The notes under the pieces are model-generated. The model was not told the origin of the DNA and searched no databases. It saw only the letters and a program-made list of their open reading frames with translations. A DNA stretch of 64,000 bases from Porites lobata (lineage: Eukaryota; Cnidaria; Anthozoa; Scleractinia; Poritidae): NCBI GenBank assembly GCA_942486035.1, contig CALNXK010000021.1, positions 3,431,001 through 3,495,000 of the forward strand. Direction: 5' to 3'. Shown here piece by piece: positions 11,001 to 20,700 of the stretch. A program made the translations under genes and the position numbers. Numbering within the stretch: position 1 is the first letter of the stretch; each line of letters begins with the position of its first letter.

Positions 11001-13315
11001 CATTTTCATCATAGTCTCCTTACATGGACCCAGTCCTCTAGCCTGGCTACACTTTCAGAAATACCATCATTCACTATATTACCGTAAATCCTCTATTAAC
11101 CCCCCCGGGAGGGGGGCTTATTTATTTCAAGTCCATTTGAGGGAGGCTTAGTAGAGACGAGAGGCTTATTTGAGGGGGGGGGCTTCAGCTCATGGCATCA
11201 GCTCTTCATAAAGAACTAGAATACAAAGTGGAAAACCTCAAGTACAAGACGGTTGGAGGCCACGCAGCTGAGGATCAGAATCAAATCCGAACTTCTAGTT
11301 GGTAAATAAACTATCCCTAATCAGTCCACACGAAGTTTTACAGTCGTGATGGATTAATACAGTCTATCATTTATTAGTGAAGAATATTTAGGGGCGGGGG
11401 GGCTTAATGGAGAGGGGGGGGCTTATTAGAGGTAGGGGTCTTATTTGAGAGGGGGGCTTAATAGAGGATTTACAGTATGTTAGATTTGTTGGTCATATAA
11501 TCACCGATAGTTACGCTCCATTGAGTCTGAATGATCTTCACTTGATCTGTTTTGTTCATGTTTTTTTGCAACCAAAAATTGTTACGATTTTTGTATTTCA
11601 GAATTTGAACCATCCACGCGAAATCTAAGAATGTTTCTATTTTTGGAAGCCATACTTCAAAGGTGTGTATGTACTCCTTGCTTACGTCCTTACTGGACAA
11701 TTGACGTTAAGTAGTCTTGAATGTTTTTTCGCTATTAATGTTTTAAACATTACATATTCTCAAGTCAAGAAAAAATGCTTGAGTTTCCATTTTTCAACTT
11801 AAAACCAAACGAAAAGGGCTGAATTAAAAACGAGTTCGTCACTTTAAAAACGGGAAGGGAACTGGAGCCGAAATGTGTCCCGCAAGTGTTTCTGGGATCG
11901 TAACTGGGGAGAAGCCAGTCAGCTATTGGCTCATTTTTTCCCGTGTCCCTGGTAACAGTACCAGAAGCCTTTGCGAAAGTTAACTCGGCTCTGTTTCCTT
12001 CTTTTTTTTAAAAGTGGCCAATGGGTCATAGTCTCCTTCGCAGCCGTTTTTAGGCTCGTCACGCAACGCTCCTCGCGGGGGGAGCGTTGCGTGACAAGCC
12101 TAAAAACGGCTGCGAAGGAGACTAGATGGGTCACATTGTTTGTTGGGACCAGCTTACTTGTAGAGTAGCCTTTCATAAAAAGAAAAATTAAATTATGGTG
12201 CTTAAAGCAAAGTGATTTATATATCCTAATCCACATTGAATTGCAGAGTTGAAACTGAAAATATTACGGCGTTTATCATTTGTCGCACGTAACATTGGCT
12301 CAGTATGTCAGCAGTAATCTTCTTCTATTTCAGCAACACTGAGCACAACCTTAAGGTGGCGCGATACAGTTTTTCAGTAATTTTTTCCAAATCTTTGTTT
12401 ATGGCGGCGTACTCAAATTTGGGAGGTATTGACCCGAAAAACTGTATCGAGCCACCTTAACTGCACAACGTTGTTAACCTTGGGCAACATTTCGTACCAT
12501 AATGTGACACAAGTTTTAACTGTCAGCCAATCAGATTTGGCTTTCAGACTTTACAACTACCTTCTTGCCAGTTGCGACACTTTCATTCCAATAACGTGCC
12601 CTCTTGCCCAAAATAGCCTGTTCACATACCCTCTATTTTCTCTTAAAAGTCCACCGAGCGCGCTCGGCGATGATCGAAAAGAAAAATAAAGCAACGTCTG
12701 TGTACAGGTTAGGCTAGCCCAAATTACACGTCATTTTTCACCATTAAAACAGCACTTTGTTGATTTGTTTCAAGGTTTGGTTTCATGCGTGACTCACCGT
12801 ATGGTTCGATGCACGTGAGCTCGCCGATGGTGCAAATGACGCCTGTGCAGTGCCGCGCACATGACTACGTGCACACGAGCGGCGTAGCTTTTGTACGTAT
12901 CTCTACCTGGGAAGATGATAATGATCCTTTTATGAGTGACCTACATGGGTCAATAATGGACCAACACAGTGGCAAGTATTGGGGTTTCTATTGGATGCCA
13001 AATCATATGTTGACAAGACGTTGGCGGTCAGCGGCTACTGGTGATAAAGGAAGTGAAAGTAAACTGAGAAGTGAACTGGAAGATTTCTGCGCGGACAAAA
13101 ATGGTGTTTTGACGAAATTCTGGGAGTCGTGCACGGCAACTGCAAGAAGACTGCTTGAAAAAGGAGTAGAAGAAGAAGATAACATTTCCTTAAAAGAAAA
13201 GGATGAAGGAGGTTGTGAAATGAACAGGGTGGAAGAAAGCGATTCGACAAATTTGGGGAGCTCCACAGATTCATCTGATAAACTTCTTGCTTCACAGTCA
13301 GAAAAAGAGAAGTGA
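546..13315 (+). CDS. DEPDC5: DEPDC5 (GATOR1 subunit), 3' part, ten exons visible
   Basis: DEPDC5 (yeast Iml1) is the subunit of GATOR1, with NPRL2 and NPRL3, that helps switch off Rag GTPases and so restrains mTORC1 at the lysosome when amino acids are low. Exons: 546-737, 1677-1897, 2285-2389, 3434-3566, 4368-4485, 5262-5519, 7182-7354, 9286-9454, 11602-11662, 12775-13315. All have AG/GT borders and matching phases; they sum to 1971 nt, 656 residues plus stop. Recognisable blocks in order: WKARFLLLP, a serine-rich linker, a DEP domain (FLPEMKGLKL to FCFAPKSSW), SEWFEVAIW, HGNFCTHHAFEIELHW, VQSWTRKAPSCGF and the family C-terminus MLTRRWRSAATGD with LTKFWESC. The amino-terminal half is upstream of the window. 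A charged, low-complexity tail after the conserved C-terminus is not expected in vertebrate DEPDC5. Confidence 0.93.
1135..1445. mobile_element. Palindromic MITE-like element in DEPDC5 intron
   Basis: About 300 bases rich in GTCGCAGCGACAA-type motifs. The left arm (around 1152-1200) is the imperfect reverse complement of the right arm (around 1390-1440): GCAACAAGTTGCAGCGACA against its complement near the right end. No protein-coding content beyond shadow ORFs. It lies in the segment deleted from unit 2. Confidence 0.65.
1474..1653. mobile_element. Short TIR element (GGGCCTGTTTAC type)
   Basis: About 180 bp bounded by AGGGCCTGTTTACGTGGAGG and the complementary CCTCCATGTAAACAGGCCCT. Target duplication not clear. 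A degenerate relative (CTATGTAAACAGGCC) is at 38010-38075 and 62260-62330. Confidence 0.75.
1677..1897 (+). CDS. DEPDC5: DEPDC5 unit 1 exon, serine-rich linker
   Basis: Acceptor ATTATCTAG before 1677 and donor GTACGT after 1897. The frame opens right after the in-frame TAG of the acceptor. Phase 0 in, two bases out. Encodes a low-complexity Ser/Pro/Glu segment (for example LPSSPLVSKSRSSSTVGLES), as expected for the poorly conserved linker before the DEP domain. Absent from unit 2. Confidence 0.82.
2285..2389 (+). CDS. DEPDC5: DEPDC5 unit 1 exon before DEP domain
   Basis: Acceptor TTTTTATCATAG, donor GTAAGT. Phase joins the previous exon (GG+A) and the next (GG+C). Encodes TISDSDRLSEQSPLKSIAEA and then MMESG, which leads into the DEP domain. 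Absent from unit 2. Confidence 0.85.
3434..3566 (+). CDS. DEPDC5: DEPDC5 unit 1 exon, first half of DEP domain
   Basis: Acceptor CTCTACAG, donor GTCAGT. Encodes KGVSFLPEMKGLKLSSFLSV and the following AISWIKQHLDGI...AIHLCQ, the helical first half of the DEP domain. Phase 0 at its end joins 4368. Absent from unit 2. Confidence 0.92.
3719..3835. mobile_element. Degenerate hairpin element (TAGTCTCC family)
   Basis: Begins CTAGTCTCCCACCGAGCCG and contains GTCACGCGACGC and GCGTTGCGTGACGAG, the arms of the hairpin family seen intact at 12029-12124; the right end is decayed. Confidence 0.5.
4107..4231. mobile_element. Short palindromic element (AACGTTGGATAGCGC)
   Basis: Left end GGCCCCGGTGCTCAAACGTT and right end AACGTTTGAACAACCGGGGC are inverted repeats around a GGATAGCG/CGCTATCC core. 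The unit 2 relative (about 40531-40650) is truncated on the left exactly where the 3.65 kb deletion joins. Confidence 0.7.
4368..4485 (+). CDS. DEPDC5: DEPDC5 unit 1 exon, second half of DEP domain
   Basis: Acceptor TTTCTAG, donor GTAAGT. Encodes KMVEAGIIQHASES and GFIIFCFAPKSSW, the second half of the DEP fold. 118 nt, same size as its counterpart at 40762-40879. Confidence 0.93.
5001..5042. repeat. Poly-T run followed by poly-G run
   Basis: About 30 T then about 11 G next to a hairpin element. The unit 2 counterpart (41506-41543) has only short T and G runs. Length is a likely sequencing or assembly soft spot. Confidence 0.9.
5048..5125. mobile_element. Hairpin element, GTCTGCTACACAGCCG arms
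   Basis: Arms GTCTGCTACACAGCCGTTTA / TAAAAACGGTTGTTTAGCAG and inner GTCGTCACGCAACG / CGTTGCGTGACGAC make a near-perfect foldback. The unit 2 version at 41544-41603 is shortened and keeps only the outer arms. Confidence 0.8.
5262..5519 (+). CDS. DEPDC5: DEPDC5 unit 1 exon (SEWFEVAIW region)
   Basis: Acceptor TTATTGTTAG, donor GTTTGT. 258 nt. Contains FELDLLREFQSEWFEVAIWP followed by a basic Arg/Ser-rich stretch; corresponds to the FxRKWFEVAF block after the DEP domain. Differences from the unit 2 copy are mostly silent, with one Arg to Cys change. Confidence 0.93.
5946..6020 (+). repeat. tRNA-like (SINE-like) relic
   Basis: Contains an A-box-like TGGTGTAGTGCATACGG and a B-box-like GGGTTCAAGTCC at tRNA-like spacing, but the acceptor and T stems do not pair properly. 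Present in both units (unit 2 about 42365-42440), so it predates the duplication. More likely a decayed tRNA-derived repeat than a tRNA gene. Confidence 0.4.
6341..6835. repeat. Dispersed repeat with ACAGTCGAACCTC end
   Basis: Begins TACAGTCGAACCTCTCGTAA and runs through GGTCGCTTACGAGAG-type internal motifs. Related copies are at 36243-36666, 42766-43225 and 60489-60915. Non-coding, probably a non-autonomous DNA element. Confidence 0.6.
7005..7165. repeat. Penelope-type repeat remnant plus TTA microsatellite
   Basis: Contains CAGAAGATGACTAACGCACA ... GTTGTTGAAATGTC, a decayed form of the CTGAAGATGA...GTCGAAAC motif seen near the Penelope-like element, followed by a (TTA)n tract. In unit 2 (43560-43740) the tract has partly turned into (CTT)n. 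Confidence 0.5.
7182..7354 (+). CDS. DEPDC5: DEPDC5 unit 1 exon (HGNF...FEIELHW region)
   Basis: Acceptor CTCCATAG, donor GTAGGA. First codon is split (G+AC). Encodes VRYHGNFCTHHAFEIELHW, a hallmark of the DEPDC5 C-terminal domain. 173 nt in both units. Confidence 0.93.
8244..8489 (-). pseudogene. hAT transposase C-terminal fragment
   Basis: 81-residue open stretch with the hAT dimerisation motif (SAAGERSLSSARRLKTSL) and ICKLLAVNP upstream of it. The same 81 residues are encoded at 33835-34080. Fragment of a dead transposase; no catalytic core in frame. Confidence 0.75.
8545..8985 (-). pseudogene. hAT transposase internal fragment
   Basis: Open stretch of 146 codons within hAT copy A, in a different frame from the C-terminal fragment, so the transposase is frameshifted. 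Upstream part includes LGEHLYSHTDNLSKDFQGTK, which resembles the insertion domain of TTF/hAT transposases. Shorter relative at 34136-34501. Confidence 0.6.
9286..9454 (+). CDS. DEPDC5: DEPDC5 unit 1 exon (SCGFHIVPVP region)
   Basis: Acceptor CTCTCCTCAG, donor GTAAGA. Encodes VQSWTRKAPSCGFHIVPVP and PLFISLNLPEG, matching the family motif after the FEIxLHW exon. It follows the hAT insertion in the preceding intron. Confidence 0.92.
9465..9725. repeat. Minisatellite, unit about 35-37 bp
   Basis: Imperfect tandem copies of a unit like AATCCCGAATCCCGCCCCCA followed by TATTGCTTTAAA, five to six copies, in the intron after exon 9286-9454. Copy in unit 2 at about 44845-45085. Confidence 0.8.
9940..10465 (-). 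mobile_element. Penelope-type terminal repeat remnants
   Basis: On the minus strand at 10420-10460 reads CTGAAGATGATTACCGCACA ... GGTTGTCGAAACGTCAG, a hammerhead-like core with a helix (ACC/GGT) between the boxes; a second, + oriented GACTACCGCACAGG...GTCGAAAC lies at 10015-10040. The rest (ORF at 10068-10475, minus) looks non-functional. Unit 2 copy at about 45290-45825. Confidence 0.5.
11080..11477. mobile_element. TIR element, CCGTAAATCCTCTATTAA family
   Basis: Ends CCGTAAATCCTCTATTAA and TTAATAGAGGATTTACAG, flanked by TA on both sides (likely TA target duplication). G-rich interior with GGGGGGCTTATTT motifs and a stretch AAAGAACTAGAATACAAAGT. Copies: 46439-46952, 36796-37188, 61052-61443. 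Confidence 0.8.
11602..11662 (+). CDS. DEPDC5: DEPDC5 unit 1 micro-exon
   Basis: A 61-nt exon with acceptor TGTATTTCAG and donor GTGTGT. Encodes FEPSTRNLRMFLFLEAILQ; phase G+AA in and AG+G out gives the family pattern FEP...EAI..RFGF across the junctions. Copy at 47076-47136. Confidence 0.88.
12029..12124. mobile_element. Hairpin MITE, TAGTCTCC family, with 9-bp target duplication
   Basis: Near-perfect foldback: TAGTCTCCTTCGCAGCCGTT to its complement ending GGAGACTA, loop near 12075. Flanks AATGGGTCA and GATGGGTCA match in 8 of 9 positions. Same insertion in unit 2 at 47514-47596, so it predates the duplication. Confidence 0.85.
12351..12460. mobile_element. Short TIR element, TTAAGGTGGC ends
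   Basis: TTAAGGTGGCGCGATACAGT at the left and its near complement ACTGTATCGAGCCACCTTAA at the right, 110 bp. In unit 2 the left half is missing through a deletion of about 94 bp (around 47767). Confidence 0.75.
12775..13315 (+). CDS. DEPDC5: DEPDC5 unit 1 terminal exon
   Basis: Acceptor TTGTTTCAAG; ends with TGA at 13313-13315. Carries the conserved FGF..RDSPYGSMHVS and HMLTRRWRSAATGD blocks, then LTKFWESC, then an acidic/serine-rich tail of about 55 residues. The ATG at 12785 is internal, not a start. Confidence 0.95.
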
Positions 13316-13983
13316 CTTCAAGATTATTCAAAGTATTCTTCAAAACTATTTGACCTATGAGCTAAAAAAGAGAAAGGAACACCCTTATTGTGAAAAGTTA
13401 GGTTTCTATATAGATAAATTATATTAATGAAACTTTCGTGAATAGGTGCAAACAAAAAATACGAGGTACTTTATAATACTACTTTAAAGAAAATGAAAGG
13501 TAGAGGTCAATCTTGTACCCAGAACTCTCTCGCCCAAGGGTTTTCAGCGTAAGACAGAGTGAGATCTGGGTCGAGATGAGCGTAGAGGTAATATATAGAT
13601 TTGCTAAGGCCCACAGTGAAGCTCTTCTGGGATTTTTTAAGAAATGTCTTTTTCAAGCAGTTCAACTTTAGCGTTAGCAAGAAAAGTGAATTCCTCCTGA
13701 AAAGAAAATAGACCTGAGCCTGCGATCAATTAAAACCGATACTGTAACTGAACACTTCACCTCGGTAAGTTGTACACTTGAGCCCGCGATAAGTCACGTG
13801 ACACTAGTCAGCGGATATCTTTTTGACAGCTGTCAATTGACCATAACATGGATGTCCATTATCAAGTTAAACAGATTGAATATGCCTTGAACACCTATCA
13901 GCTAGTAAGTGTGACATTTCACATCTGCTATCTTTGTCACTACCAAAATGTCTTGTTTGGACAGATACCTTATTACATGACAT

Positions 13984-14405
13984 TTTCGCGACACGTTAAT
14001 TTCGCGATGCCAAAAAAAATCGCGAAATTCAGTTAAGTGACGCGAGCAATGAGTGTCGCGAACATAACATGACGTGACTCTCATTATGTCCATAATCAAG
14101 AAAGAAGGAGTTTATTACCACTGAAACGTTTACAAATCACATTTTTTACTTTTCTGATGAATTTTCAGTGTAAATGGATGTTGTGTTCAATTGACTCACG
14201 TACAAGCATGAACTGCTTGTGGACATTGCTTCGTTTTCCTTAATTTTGACGTCATTGTTCCTTTGATAGAAACGTTTTATTTAATTCAAAGGCATGTTAA
14301 ATAACATTACCTATGAAATGTAAATTGCTGTACTCAAAAATGCGAATTTAAAATGATTCAAAATATAAAATTTTCGCAAAATCGCGAAATTTAAGTGTCG
14401 CGAAA
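13984..14405. mobile_element. TIR element, TTTCGCGACAC ends
   Basis: Left end TTTCGCGACACGTTAATTTC and right end GAAATTTAAGTGTCGCGAAA are inverted repeats of about 25 bp with two or three mismatches. Not present at the corresponding place in unit 2 (about 49328). Confidence 0.75.
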
Positions 14406-16019
14406 TATGCGCACATCAAAATCGCATCCATGGTGCTCCAATGCCACGGGAGCTCGGCTTCGGAATTTTTACATTACTCATATGTACGTGTACAGCCGCC
14501 CCTTCCCCTCAAAGAAAATCGGGAGGGGGTGGAGGGCTTACTCCGCCTCGCTTAATTCGATAAGGAGAGGCTTAGAGCAATTCGGAAGTATCTTAGCCTG
14601 CGTAGCAAGCGTTTCCAATCGACTTATTGCGCGATAATTTGGAGCTAGAGTGAAAGAAATAGAAGATTGAAGGGGGAGGACCAGGGGAAAAGAGTTTCCT
14701 TCTCCACCCTCCCCTCCCCCTTCATTCCTCATTTTTGCTCTCGTTCCAACTTTCTTCACAAACTCGCGTGCAAATGCTTGCTACGCGGGCTAGAAATAGC
14801 TGGACGGCTTACACTTCCAAGGATTTGTTTCCAAGAGTAGAAATAGACGCTTATTAAAACAAATGAATGTTGGTTTACCGAAAAACGAGAGAAAGAAAAA
14901 CTGTCAAAACTAGTACGTCAGCACACATAAGACGCTCGCATCTCCACAAATGTAAAAAGGTTTTTGCTTCTAAAGAAACGGTTGTTTTTTGTCTGAGTGG
15001 GTGGGAAACACAAAGATTTTGTTTTATCAAGTAAGATAAGATAAGAATTTTATTTTAGCTCGATAAAAAAATCAGCATTGCTGGTGGGGTCGTGCATAGT
15101 AACAATTACAAGAAAAATAAGAAGTACTAAAAGCAAATGTACGATTTAAAAAAGTGAGTTGATAAAGTAGATTCGCGCATCTTTACAGCTGATTCGATAA
15201 AGATCGTCCTATGAGCTGCTTGTTTTCAATCTTGGCTGATAACATACAGGCTTTAAGATGTAGTTACATGAGTGGTTATCATTAGATCCCATTGCGCCAC
15301 TCGCCACTTTAGAAACCAGAAAAAAACTGGAACCAAATGCATCCCGCAATTGCTTCTGGGATAGTTACATTGGGGACGCGCCAAGTAACAGTCCCAGAAA
15401 TCTTTGCGAAAGTTAACTCGTCCAATCAGTCCTTCTTGTTTCTAAGTGACGAATTACGCACGTGTGTATACCTGAAAGAATATCAAGTTTTAAAATTTGA
15501 AAGAAGCAAAAAAAACTAAGCAAAGGAGTTAAACATACGTCAAATCAGCTATGATATTGGTGCAACTGATGATGGATTCCCTCAAGGTCCTGCACAATAA
15601 AGCGGCTAAGATTGTTCTCAATCGTCCTACACATTCCTCATTTAGTCAGGTGCTTATCGATCTTGGGTAGGTCAGTCTTCAGTGAATCTTCGGGTTCGAC
15701 GGCGCATACATCGACTTGTCCATATTTTTAACCTAGACTGTTCACAGTCCCCTATTTTTTCTTGAGATCGTTTAGATATACCGCGTCTTACCGTCACGGC
15801 TATCTTGACTTTCAAATGTACCGAGGGGGCGGGCGTCGGGGATTATAGTTCGGGGGGGGGGGGGAGAGCGAGAAAAATATTTTTCTCGCCTCCTCCCAAA
15901 CCGCCCCCGCCCCCTAGGTAGTTTTGACACTCATGCAAGATGGCAGCCCGTAAGGCAAAGCTCTAGATCTCGATGATCTTACGGAAAAATAGAGGACTGT
16001 GAACAGTCTATTTTTAACC

Positions 16020-16205
16020 AGGCTTAGCTAATCGAACGAATCCGAACCAAAAATCAATCGAACCCAATCGGTCGGATTGTTGTTTGATTTTTTCGGTAAT
16101 CGAACATAATCGAACTGGAACTTTTTGGAGAGTTCGATTACCGAACCCAATCAAAGTCAATCCAACGATTGGAGTTCGATTGGGTTCGATCACCGAACGT
16201 TCCAT
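16020..16205. repeat. ATCGAACC-rich inverted repeat
   Basis: Repeated motifs CAATCGAACCCAATCGG and complement (GGTTCGATTACCGAACC) form a cluster of inverted copies. Unit 2 keeps only the left third (about 51045-51110) before its deletion joins 18836. Confidence 0.6.
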
Positions 16206-18579
16206 TAGCTACCCCGAGTTTAAATCCCTCAATGGCCTTTTGGATCACAATTATCATTTTAATACTGGGTTTTTAGTCTACATTTACCAACGCGTCATGC
16301 TAGTGATTTGAGAATTGACAGATCACATTGTAGTAAAGCCCAACTACGTTTGTCATATTTTTTGTTCAAAGAATGAAACGAGATTCCTCTCAAAATAAGC
16401 AACAGTGAAAGTATTGGCAGTTTTAAAGTATAATTTTAGACAGAAACAATAAGACTTTTTACTTTTTATTGTCTAGTGTTTACTATAGAGGGCCTGGATG
16501 GGGTTACCGTATTTCCTCGAATAATAGCCGTCCCTCGATTAATCGCCCTCCTTTGAGAAAAATACTTAACAGAATCGCCTCCCTCAAATAATCGCCCCTC
16601 CCCAGCCCCTCTCGCCACCGTCTCTTCCTTCCTTCCTCCGTCTCTTCCCTTTCCATTTGCCAAAATTGTTGTCCCCAGTACCGCTTTTTGCTATCCTGCT
16701 TACAAGACCAAGTAGTTTCCAATGGAAAGTGAAGTGCTGTGAGTAAAGCATGACATGTCAAATAGTTTGAATCAGTTGCAATTTTTTTCGATTTTTGATA
16801 TTTGCCATTAACAGTGTCAAATAACTGACGCAACACGACACGTAGGTGAAAAAAAGTGTGTGAAATCAAGCTACAGTTGTATAAAAGTCTGTGAGAATCA
16901 GCAGCGTATTATTTGTCTGAAACCTGTCGACGATATTTAACTAAAGCAATGTATCAATTAAGCTGAAATGAATACAACAAAGCCTGGCTGCCACAAATTG
17001 GCTAAAACACTGAATTTATTTACCGTACAGTTCCAGGAATTGCTTCGAATCGTTCGAATATTCTGAGAAACGTATCGCTTCAATTCACAAGAATTTTTTA
17101 CCTTCACTCGCATTCATAGGCTTTCTACACGAAATACGATTCCTCCGCCTTTAGTTTTCCACCGCCTCTTTTCGACAGTCGAGTGTTCTTTAGGATATGA
17201 CAGTATTTACTTTTCTCTTTTAGAGCGTAATTATGAGTGTGCTGAGAAGCCACAATAACAAAACGCGCGGTGGCTTGGGTCGGGTCTGTGCAACCGGAAT
17301 GTACCGTTCCATTGAGCACGTGAAGTTTCGGAAATTTTAAAGCGGAATTTTTGTTGAATGGAAAGCGCCCTTGGCGTCTCTGATCCAGGGCGGATAAAGG
17401 TTAGGCGGTGAAACTAGCGCGTCCGAGCAAAAAGGTGTGATGCAGTGAACTGGGACTCTGCTTAGAAATGCTGCTTGTTTTCGACTTCGGTCAGGGCTTG
17501 CGATGTGGTTTGTACATTAGACACTGACGCTGTCACTGAATTATGGCGGCTTGATTTGTTTTCTTGCACTTCTTCCTCGCTCCTTTGTGCTGGTACGCTG
17601 TCTCCGAGAGGCAAATGTTGCTATTTTTTGCGGGAGGTTTAGTTGGAGTAGACAAATTTAAACATCTCTTTCAAAGGGTTTCTTTTATTACTTCCATGAC
17701 TCTACCACTGAATTATATTTTCGTTCTGCTACTCGCCAATGTCGATGTTATTCCAAACAAAAACAACTAAGTACTGTCTAAAACACGAAGGAAAATCTCA
17801 TCCATGTCATCCATTGCAAAACTAAAAGACGGCAGATCGTGTTTCATAACTAGATGACGTGTATTTTATAAATGCGTGCACCTCGTGCAAGGTGAAATTA
17901 TGCTAATTTCAATCACCATCATCCTTCTTTTTAATTTTGAAAAAAACATCTCATACGTCTTTCTGTTTCTTCGAAACTTCAAAATTAGTTTCCCCTCAGT
18001 TTTTACTGTTTATCTTGTTTTGTTTTAGAGAGAAAAACTGAGAAAAAACCTTACAACTAACCTCAATAAACTTTGTTTACATGCGGTTACCGGATTTGCA
18101 ACGCATTGCGCAAATCACCATGGCGCGTTGCGCCCGAGAAGCAAAGTTTGAAGAAGTACAACGCCACTATCAATATATATCAATCTAATTTTCTGTTATG
18201 TTTTATGAAATTTATCCCCCTTTAACATATGTAAAAATTGAGGTTAAGAAGTGTTAAGCTTTTGCAAACGAAACGGCGAAAGACGATTAGGTGATAGTTA
18301 AACTCAAATTTTGGCATTATACTACCAACAAGTTTGACTTATAGACGTACAGACACAAACATATGAAACTGTTTATTGATACTGTTATGAAACGAATTTA
18401 TCTATTTAACATTGTAGCCTGAAATTACAGAAAGAAAATAGGATTTCCGGTTTGCAAAAAGGAAAATTTCGCCGGCCTTCGAGCGCACCTGAAGCGCGGA
18501 AAGAGCGCTCGTGCCAGTCCTACTCCGCATCACACATTAAATGAAAAGCGGAGCGCTCGTTTCACCGCCCAACATTTAT

Positions 18580-18659
18580 TAGCCTCCCCCGCAGGCATTT
18601 TTAGGGGAGATCGTATTTCTTCCCTCCCCACAAACTAAAAATGCCTGCGGGGGAGGCTA
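18580..18659. mobile_element. Hairpin MITE with perfect 9-bp target duplication
   Basis: 80-bp foldback, TAGCCTCCCCCGCAGGCATT at the left and its complement ending GGAGGCTA at the right. Flanked by AACATTTAT on both sides (18571-18579 and 18660-18668). Same family as 12029-12124 and 32115-32183. Confidence 0.88.
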
Positions 18660-18699
18660 AACATTTATCCGCCCTGCTCTGATCTTAAGCTCTGATCCA

Positions 18700-18809
18700 A
18701 TCATTCTCGTCCCCAGAGCCGCTTGGCCCTCTTAACCGTCGGAGACTGAGCACGAGGGCTCAGTCTCCGACGGTTAAGAGGGCCAAGCGGCTCTGGGGAC
18801 GAGAATGAT
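18700..18809. mobile_element. Near-perfect 110-bp palindrome
   Basis: Arms of about 51 bases (ATCATTCTCGTCCCCAGAGC at the left, complement at the right) around a short loop near CACGAGGG at 18753. CTGATC occurs on both sides. Would form a very stable hairpin; probably a young foldback element. Confidence 0.85.
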
Positions 18810-19344
18810 CTGATCTTTTCACAGATCCCGTGCAAGAACTGGGTACGAAGCAAGAAACCGGTTTATCCGGTTAGTGTTCAATACACGCATTAGCAGAGCT
18901 TTCAGGGCGGAAAAACGTTCTGCGCAACGCTTCTGCGCATCCTTTATCGCAGGCTCAAGGCGGGCTTTTCTGTGTGTTGACTGTGTTCGACAGTTTGTTT
19001 GTTTGTCACTGAGAGAGTTCTGACTAAGACTGAATGAAATGAACAAGGTGTGAACGTTTGCTCCTCGAAAAGCCTTTTTACTTTTGTGTGGTTTTTGTTT
19101 TTCGTCACTTGAAAATTACTTTGGACTCGGAACAACCAATGTTAAAGCAAAAACGGATCATTCCGTCAGTCTGAGGTGGAATAAAGAGTTTTGAACATTT
19201 CCAAGGAGGCGAGTATTTTTTTGATTGTTCATTCGATTTATTTGTGAGTTGATTTCGCCTTCTTTCGACGGGCTGAACTAAAACCCACTCTTTTTTTAAA
19301 TTAGTAAATACTTTTTCACATGCCCAGATTTATTCCCTTTGTAG

Positions 19345-20700
19345 GAGGGTCTCATTGGGGTGTTGGCTTTTACGGTTATCGGCTAAAATTTTGGCTCTTT
19401 TACGGGTATCGGTTAATTTTGATCAGTTACGGTTAACGAAAAAGTTAAACATTAACTTCTTTTGTTTCAAAAAGTTAAAAATTAATTAACCTGTATTTTT
19501 TGTATCTTAAAATCAAAATCGAGGTCTTCGGATCATCTCGGGATGAAACAAGTTATTCTTTTGAAAAATTTTAGCATTTGGTAGATCATACTTTTTATAA
19601 AGTATTTCACTTCTAATATTATTTTATAAATAGAAATGTCAATAGTCATTTTAAAAATAATCTTTGTGAAAAAGCAAAAGCGGACACGCAAACGCCCAAC
19701 TCAAGGCCAAGGCGCGACATTCATTATAACAGACATGGCCGTTTTCACTAGACAGATTATTTGTGTGAGACGAGTTATCCGTTTGATGATTCGCGTCAGA
19801 TAGGTAATACTTCCTAATTTGAAAATGGAATAGTTTTAATTTTGAATAAACAATCCGCCTGACTTTATCCGTCAATTTCAACGGACAGTTTGAAGACGGG
19901 ATTATCCGTTTCAGATAGCCTGTGTACAGCCGCCCCCTCCCCTCAGAAAAAATCAGAGAAGGGGAGTCTGTGGGGATGGCGCGACTGTACACAGGCTGGT
20001 CTCAGACGGATAATCCATTACTAGCTCTAGCGTGCAAACGGCCAATAACCAAATTCCCGTGTCCAGTGTTTTTAATGATAGCGAAGGACTTTACGGAACG
20101 ACTGTCTGCCGTTGCCTTGTCCGTAGGCCTAATTATTCCGCGCGGCTAATGCGTTTCGGGTCACGTGGTCCTAGCGAGTTCGCGGCGGAAATGCCTTGAC
20201 CGAGATTGCGTGGGGAGACGCCGTACAATTACTAGGCATGGCAATGTCTACCGTAGCGTCAGAGAAAAACAGGGAAATGTTGTTTATCGGCAACGTGTTT
20301 TACAAACAGAGACATCTCTGTGTGTTGTTTCACTAGTGTTTCGAGGGCACGACCTCCTGAAAATCGTAAATATTAATCCCTAGCAAGAAACCACACTTTC
20401 GCTATGGAAAAAATTAGTTCCCCAAGAGAGTGGCGGAAATGGAGCCTAGGTCTTGGTCGACACCTAAAAGGCGCTTCGCCTAACGTGGGTACGGAGTCAC
20501 ACTAGCCGGGAAATAAAAAACGCAACCATAAGTGAGTTTAGTACCTCCCTTAAAAGTAGCAAATCTAGGGAGCAGTTTCTTTTACGGTTAACTCTCTTTT
20601 ACTCTGTTTACGGCTAACGGTTGACATTTTTCAATTTTTACGGCTATCGACTAAATTTTTGGCCGTTTTACGCCTATCGGTTAACCCCATTGAGACCCTC
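19345..20700. mobile_element. 1.36-kb TIR element, GAGGGTCTCA ends
   Basis: Ends GAGGGTCTCATTGGGGT and ACCCCATTGAGACCCTC are perfect inverted repeats, flanked by TTGTAG on both sides. Sub-terminal arms carry repeats of TTTTACGGTTAnC. A smaller foldback (19919-19995, ends CCTGTGTACAG / CTGTACACAGG) is nested inside. No transposase ORF seen. Lies in a block missing from unit 2. Confidence 0.82.

Noticed and set aside
12785..13315. Separate single-exon gene starting at ATG 12785
   Set aside because: The acceptor at 12774, the phase with 11602-11662 and the DEPDC5 C-terminal motifs show it is a terminal exon.
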